A DNA stretch of 43,932 nt from Chitinophagaceae bacterium (GTDB lineage: Bacteria > Bacteroidota > Bacteroidia > Chitinophagales > Chitinophagaceae), in assembly GCA_025359725.1 (NCBI GenBank), contig JANYEX010000042.1, positions 1-43,932 on the forward strand. The letters run 5' to 3'. Both the position numbers and the translations under genes were made by a program. Shown here in pieces: positions 39,752 through 43,932 of the stretch. Numbering within the stretch: the stretch's first letter is position 1; each line of letters begins with the position of its first letter. A model generated the notes under the pieces. The model was not told the DNA's origin. It did not search any database and was given only the letters and a program-made list of their open reading frames with translations.

Positions 39752-42496
39752 ATGCATCTATTTTACAGATTCTTACTCTTAGCTTTCATAACTTCTTTTG
39801 TTTCAGTTGCTGTAAGAGCTCAGGATAATACCCCCACCGCTGATACTTCTATTACCTCAATAGATGCTGATTTGGTTAATATCTTTAATCAGAAGGTTCC
39901 TAAGAAATATAAAATTGCTGCTATTAAAGTAGTAGGAAATCATTTTTTTGATGAAAACCTTCTTGTCTCTATCTCTACCCTTAGTGTTGGTGATGAATTA
40001 ACAATTCCTGGTGGCGATAACTTTTCTAAGGCAATCACTAAGCTCTGGTCACAGAATTATTTTAGCAATATAGCTATCAACATAACAAACCTAGAAGGAA
40101 AGAATATTACCCTAGAGATAGCTGTTACCGAAAGACCTCGTTTGGCTAAGTTTTTCTTTACTGGGGTATCTAAAGGTGATGCTGATGACTTAAAAACTAA
40201 ATCAGGGTTGGTAGTTGGGCGTGTGGTTACCGAAAATATGAAGCGTTCTACCATCGATGCTATTACTAAGTTCTATGCTGAGAAAGGTTTTCAGGATGTA
40301 AAGATTAGGGTAGCAGAACAAAAAGATAAGAGCCTTCAAAATTCACTTCAAATAGATTTTGTCATAGACAAGGGTTTTAAAACGAGAATTAACAATATCA
40401 ACTTTATTGGCAACACGATAGACGCTTATAAGTTAAAAGCAAAACTAAAAGATACAAAAGAGCAGTCTCGTTTTACATTATATCCTCCAGATAATAGTGG
40501 TGGTTTTATTTCACCTAAGTTCTACACTTTTCAGGATTACTTGGCTGACCACGGATACCTTACCTATTCTTTAACTAAGAAAGTATTAGATCCCTATGTG
40601 CGTCTCAAGTTATTTACGTCTGCCAAGTTCAATGCAAAGAAATATGCCGACGACAAAGAAAAGCTGATAGATTACTACAACAGCTTGGGTTACAGAGACG
40701 CTGCCATTGATAAGGACAAAGTATTTAAAAACTCTAAAGGCTCTTTAAATATTGACATAAAGGTAAACGAAGGGCATAAGTATTATTTTGGAAATATTGC
40801 ATGGAGAGGGAACACAAAATACAATGATTCTTTGCTTTCCGTTATCCTTGGAATACATAAAGGAGATATTTATAACCTAGATATTCTTAATAAACGTTTA
40901 GGAAAGGGTGCGCCAGAAGGAACCGATATTGGAACTTTGTATCAAGATGATGGATATTTATTCTTCCGTTCAGACCCTGTTGAGGTCGCTGTTTATAATG
41001 ATACGATAGATTATGAAATTAGAATAGTTGAAGGGCCACAAGCAACAATTAAAAATGTAAGAATCTCTGGGAATGAGAAAACAAAGGAATATGTTATCAG
41101 ACGTGAAATAAGAACTATTCCGGGTGATAAGTTCAGTAAAACAAACTTAATACGTTCTCAGCGCGAAATTGCACAATTGAATTTCTTTAATCCTGAGAAA
41201 ATTGGTATCAACCCTATTCCTAATCCAGATGATGGAACGGTTGATATAAATTATACAGTAGAAGAAAAATCAAGCGACCAATTAGAATTGAGTGCTGGCT
41301 GGGGTGGCAATATCGGGTTGACAGGTACATTGGGTGTTACTTTCAATAATTTTTCTATCAATAACATCTTGCACAGAAAATCTTGGGATCCTTTGCCAAT
41401 TGGTGATGGGCAAAAGCTTAGTCTGAGGGTACAAAGTAATGGTCGTGCATTCCGTTCTTACAACTTTTCATTTACTGAACCTTGGCTTGGCGGAAAGAAA
41501 AGAAATTCATTGACCGTTTCTGTTTTTGATACTAAATATGCCAACTCTTATAATCCTACTACAGGAACTTATTCAAATAGTGCGGCAAATGCTTCATATA
41601 TCCGTACCACAGGTGCAGGTGTAAACTTTGGTAAACAGTTGACATGGCCTGATGACTATTTCTCTTTCTCAGCAGGAATTAACTTCTCTCGTTACAAACT
41701 GAATAATTATTATATTGATAGAGTAAATTTGCCTGGTTACAATAATGGTCTTTCTCACAACTTAAACATCAAGTTTGCATTGCAAAGAAATTCTGTTAAC
41801 CAACCAACTTTTCCTAGTACAGGTTCTAACATGTTGCTGACCTTAGCTTTGACCCCGCCGTATTCATTAATTTGGCCGGACGTTGCTGGTCAAGCTAATC
41901 CATACAAATGGATTGAATACTACAAATGGCGTTTTAATGGCGAATGGTATGTTCCTCTGAGCAAGCCAACCGGTGCCGACAGAAATCAAATGTTTGTACT
42001 AAAGGCGGCTGCCAAATATGGTTTCTTGGGTAGGTATAACCCAGCATTAAGCATTTCACCTTTCGAACGCTTTCAGGTGGGTGATGCTGGATTGGCTAAT
42101 CAGTTCGCGTTGTTAGGATATGATATCATTGCGCAAAGAGGTTATCCTGTTTATCAATCTTCAAATCCAACAGTAAACCCAGATCAATCTGGTGCAACAG
42201 AGTATTTTACAATATTTAATAAATACACCCTTGAGGTAAGATATCCGCTTAGTCTTAGTGCTAGTAGTACTATTTATGGACTTACATTCTTTGAAGCAGC
42301 AAATGGTTGGTATAATATTCAAGATTATAATCCTTTTCAATTACGTAGGTCTGTTGGTGTGGGAATGCGATTCTTTTTACCTATGTTTGGACTGCTGGGC
42401 TTCGATTATGGTGTAGGTCTGGATAGGATAACGCCTGGAGGTGGCTTGAAAGGTGCATCTAGGTTTACCTTCATGCTAGGATATGAGCCAGAATAG
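39752..42496 (+). CDS. bamA: Outer membrane protein assembly factor BamA (start trimmed to MHLFYRF)
   Basis: Signal peptide, POTRA repeats, Omp85 barrel; position between uppS and skp genes. Confidence 0.95.
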   Translation: MHLFYRFLLLAFITSFVSVAVRAQDNTPTADTSITSIDADLVNIFNQKVPKKYKIAAIKVVGNHFFDENLLVSISTLSVGDELTIPGGDNFSKAITKLWSQNYFSNIAINITNLEGKNITLEIAVTERPRLAKFFFTGVSKGDADDLKTKSGLVVGRVVTENMKRSTIDAITKFYAEKGFQDVKIRVAEQKDKSLQNSLQIDFVIDKGFKTRINNINFIGNTIDAYKLKAKLKDTKEQSRFTLYPPDNSGGFISPKFYTFQDYLADHGYLTYSLTKKVLDPYVRLKLFTSAKFNAKKYADDKEKLIDYYNSLGYRDAAIDKDKVFKNSKGSLNIDIKVNEGHKYYFGNIAWRGNTKYNDSLLSVILGIHKGDIYNLDILNKRLGKGAPEGTDIGTLYQDDGYLFFRSDPVEVAVYNDTIDYEIRIVEGPQATIKNVRISGNEKTKEYVIRREIRTIPGDKFSKTNLIRSQREIAQLNFFNPEKIGINPIPNPDDGTVDINYTVEEKSSDQLELSAGWGGNIGLTGTLGVTFNNFSINNILHRKSWDPLPIGDGQKLSLRVQSNGRAFRSYNFSFTEPWLGGKKRNSLTVSVFDTKYANSYNPTTGTYSNSAANASYIRTTGAGVNFGKQLTWPDDYFSFSAGINFSRYKLNNYYIDRVNLPGYNNGLSHNLNIKFALQRNSVNQPTFPSTGSNMLLTLALTPPYSLIWPDVAGQANPYKWIEYYKWRFNGEWYVPLSKPTGADRNQMFVLKAAAKYGFLGRYNPALSISPFERFQVGDAGLANQFALLGYDIIAQRGYPVYQSSNPTVNPDQSGATEYFTIFNKYTLEVRYPLSLSASSTIYGLTFFEAANGWYNIQDYNPFQLRRSVGVGMRFFLPMFGLLGFDYGVGLDRITPGGGLKGASRFTFMLGYEPE

Positions 42497-42535
42497 TACA
42501 TTATTGGTGGTATTCATTCATTAAATCAAAAGGTT

Positions 42536-43057
42536 ATGAATAAGTTTCTTCTTATTGTGGTTGCCTTTTTTTTGCTTTCACTAAAAGTAAACGCACAACG
42601 GTATGCAATTATTGATACCAAATACATACTCAGCAATATACCTGAGTATAAAACTTTGGATAAAAGAATTCAGCTAATAAGCGAAGAGTGGCAAAAGGAA
42701 ATCGATACCAAGCAAGCTGTTTTGGATAGGATGTATAAAAACTATGATGCAGAACAGTATATGCTTACTGACGACTTGAAAAAAAGTAGGCAAAAAGAAA
42801 TATTGGATAAGGAGAAAGATATTCGTGAGCTTCAAAAGAAACGCTTCGGTTATCAGGGAGATCTTTTTAAAACACGCCAGAATATGGTAAAACCTATTCA
42901 GGATAAGGTTTACAACGCAATACAGAAGCTGGCAGTAGCAAGAAGTTACGATTTCATACTAGATAAAAGTGAGGGCATTACTGTTATATTTGCCGACCCT
43001 AAGTTGGATAAAAGTGATGATGTTTTGAGAGAATTAGGCATTAAATCAAATAATTAA
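42536..43057 (+). CDS. OmpH/Skp-family periplasmic chaperone (copy 1)
   Basis: Signal peptide; RYAIIDTKYILSNIPEYKTLDKRIQ; helical Skp-like body. Confidence 0.92.
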   Translation: MNKFLLIVVAFFLLSLKVNAQRYAIIDTKYILSNIPEYKTLDKRIQLISEEWQKEIDTKQAVLDRMYKNYDAEQYMLTDDLKKSRQKEILDKEKDIRELQKKRFGYQGDLFKTRQNMVKPIQDKVYNAIQKLAVARSYDFILDKSEGITVIFADPKLDKSDDVLRELGIKSNN

Positions 43058-43099
43058 AAATAGTTTTACAATTAAATCAACAAAATAAAAAAACAAGCA

Positions 43100-43723
43100 A
43101 TGAAAAAATGTTTAGTAGGATGTATGGTATTGGCGATGAGTTTATTCATAAATTCAAAATCTGATGCTCAAATCAAAATTGGCACTTTCGATGAGCAAAG
43201 TGTATTGGGCTTAATGCCAGGTATTCAAAAAGTAGATACTGCTTTGCAAAAGTATGTGAACGACTCTTTAAAGCCAGAGTATGATTACGAAATGAGCGAA
43301 TTGATGCGTTTGGACAGTACTTTCAAGAAAGATTCTGCAGCTATGCAACCTAGCACTCGTGGCATTGTTCAAAAAGAATTGAATCAACACAAATACAAGA
43401 TTGTAAACTGGCAGCAGTATCAAAACCAAATGGTGCAACAAAAGGAAGAAGAGTTGTTGTTCCCGTACAAGCAAAAAGTTTATGCTTCTTTGGAAAAGAT
43501 AATAAAGGAACAAAAATATACGCACGTATTTAAGGGCGATCAACTGTTAGTAGCTCCGCCTTCTGATAACCTAGTTATTAAAGTTGCGTTGGATTTGCAC
43601 TTGAAATTTCCTAAAGATGTAGAAGATCAATTGAGAGCACAAGGATTATTGGATAGCGGCCCCGCTGGTTCTTCAGCTCCTAAAACAATAAAACCAGCTG
43701 CAAAGCCCAAGCCAGCTAATTAA
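43100..43723 (+). CDS. OmpH/Skp-family periplasmic chaperone (copy 2, Pro/Ala/Lys-rich tail)
   Basis: Signal peptide; IKIGTFDEQSVLGLMPGIQKVDTALQKY; tail GPAGSSAPKTIKPAAKPKPAN. Confidence 0.9.
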   Translation: MKKCLVGCMVLAMSLFINSKSDAQIKIGTFDEQSVLGLMPGIQKVDTALQKYVNDSLKPEYDYEMSELMRLDSTFKKDSAAMQPSTRGIVQKELNQHKYKIVNWQQYQNQMVQQKEEELLFPYKQKVYASLEKIIKEQKYTHVFKGDQLLVAPPSDNLVIKVALDLHLKFPKDVEDQLRAQGLLDSGPAGSSAPKTIKPAAKPKPAN

Positions 43724-43747
43724 TTAATACTTACACATTAATATACT

Positions 43748-43783
43748 TTAAAAAAGGCTGTCTCGAAAGGGGCAGCCTTTTTT
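43748..43783 (+). terminator. Intrinsic terminator after the skp pair
   Basis: AAAAAGGCTG-tctcgaaaggggg-like loop-CAGCCTTTTTT followed by T-rich sequence. Confidence 0.8.
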
Positions 43784-43932
43784 GTTTTAGTAAATAAAAC
43801 TTCCACTATCAAAAACAATCGCTAATATGTGCTTCGACAGAGGGGATAGGTTACTAAAAAACAACCCCCTCCCGATTGCGAAACCTTTGGTACCACTCAC
43901 TTTTGCCAGCTTCTTAAAATATTAGGGGAGCT

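Overview
The window is a chromosomal segment from a Bacteroidota bacterium, probably Chitinophagaceae-like (inferred from gene content, AT-richness and gene order; not verified). Left to right it holds folD; mutS2 without a visible Smr tail; map; and a 23-gene minus-strand S10/spc block from rpsJ to secY and map. Next come an orphan secreted GH5 gene; rng with a 29-aa basic mini-gene, a TPR gene and an HU gene; mutY; a photolyase; a Sel1-repeat protein; a GH106 rhamnosidase-like enzyme; an M3 peptidase; a polyprenyl synthase; an AraC-Ada methyltransferase; a transglutaminase next to a fused ATP-grasp/alpha-E protein; an LptF/G permease; and uppS-bamA-skp-skp. No tRNA, rRNA, CRISPR, intact IS or prophage was recognised. 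The most unusual signal is intergenic. At least six gaps carry short tandem arrays with a 21- or 22-bp period and mostly unrelated unit sequences, several with a dyad inside each unit. One 22-bp family occurs at two loci about 17.7 kb apart, sharing an exact 20-mer. Several arrays sit beside perfect long inverted repeats. Two other points merit follow-up: an unlisted 29-codon ORF resembling the mS38/AURKAIP1-COX24 (bS22-like) peptide, and structured gaps inside the ribosomal protein block. All calls come from reading sequence and the supplied ORF translations; no database search was run.
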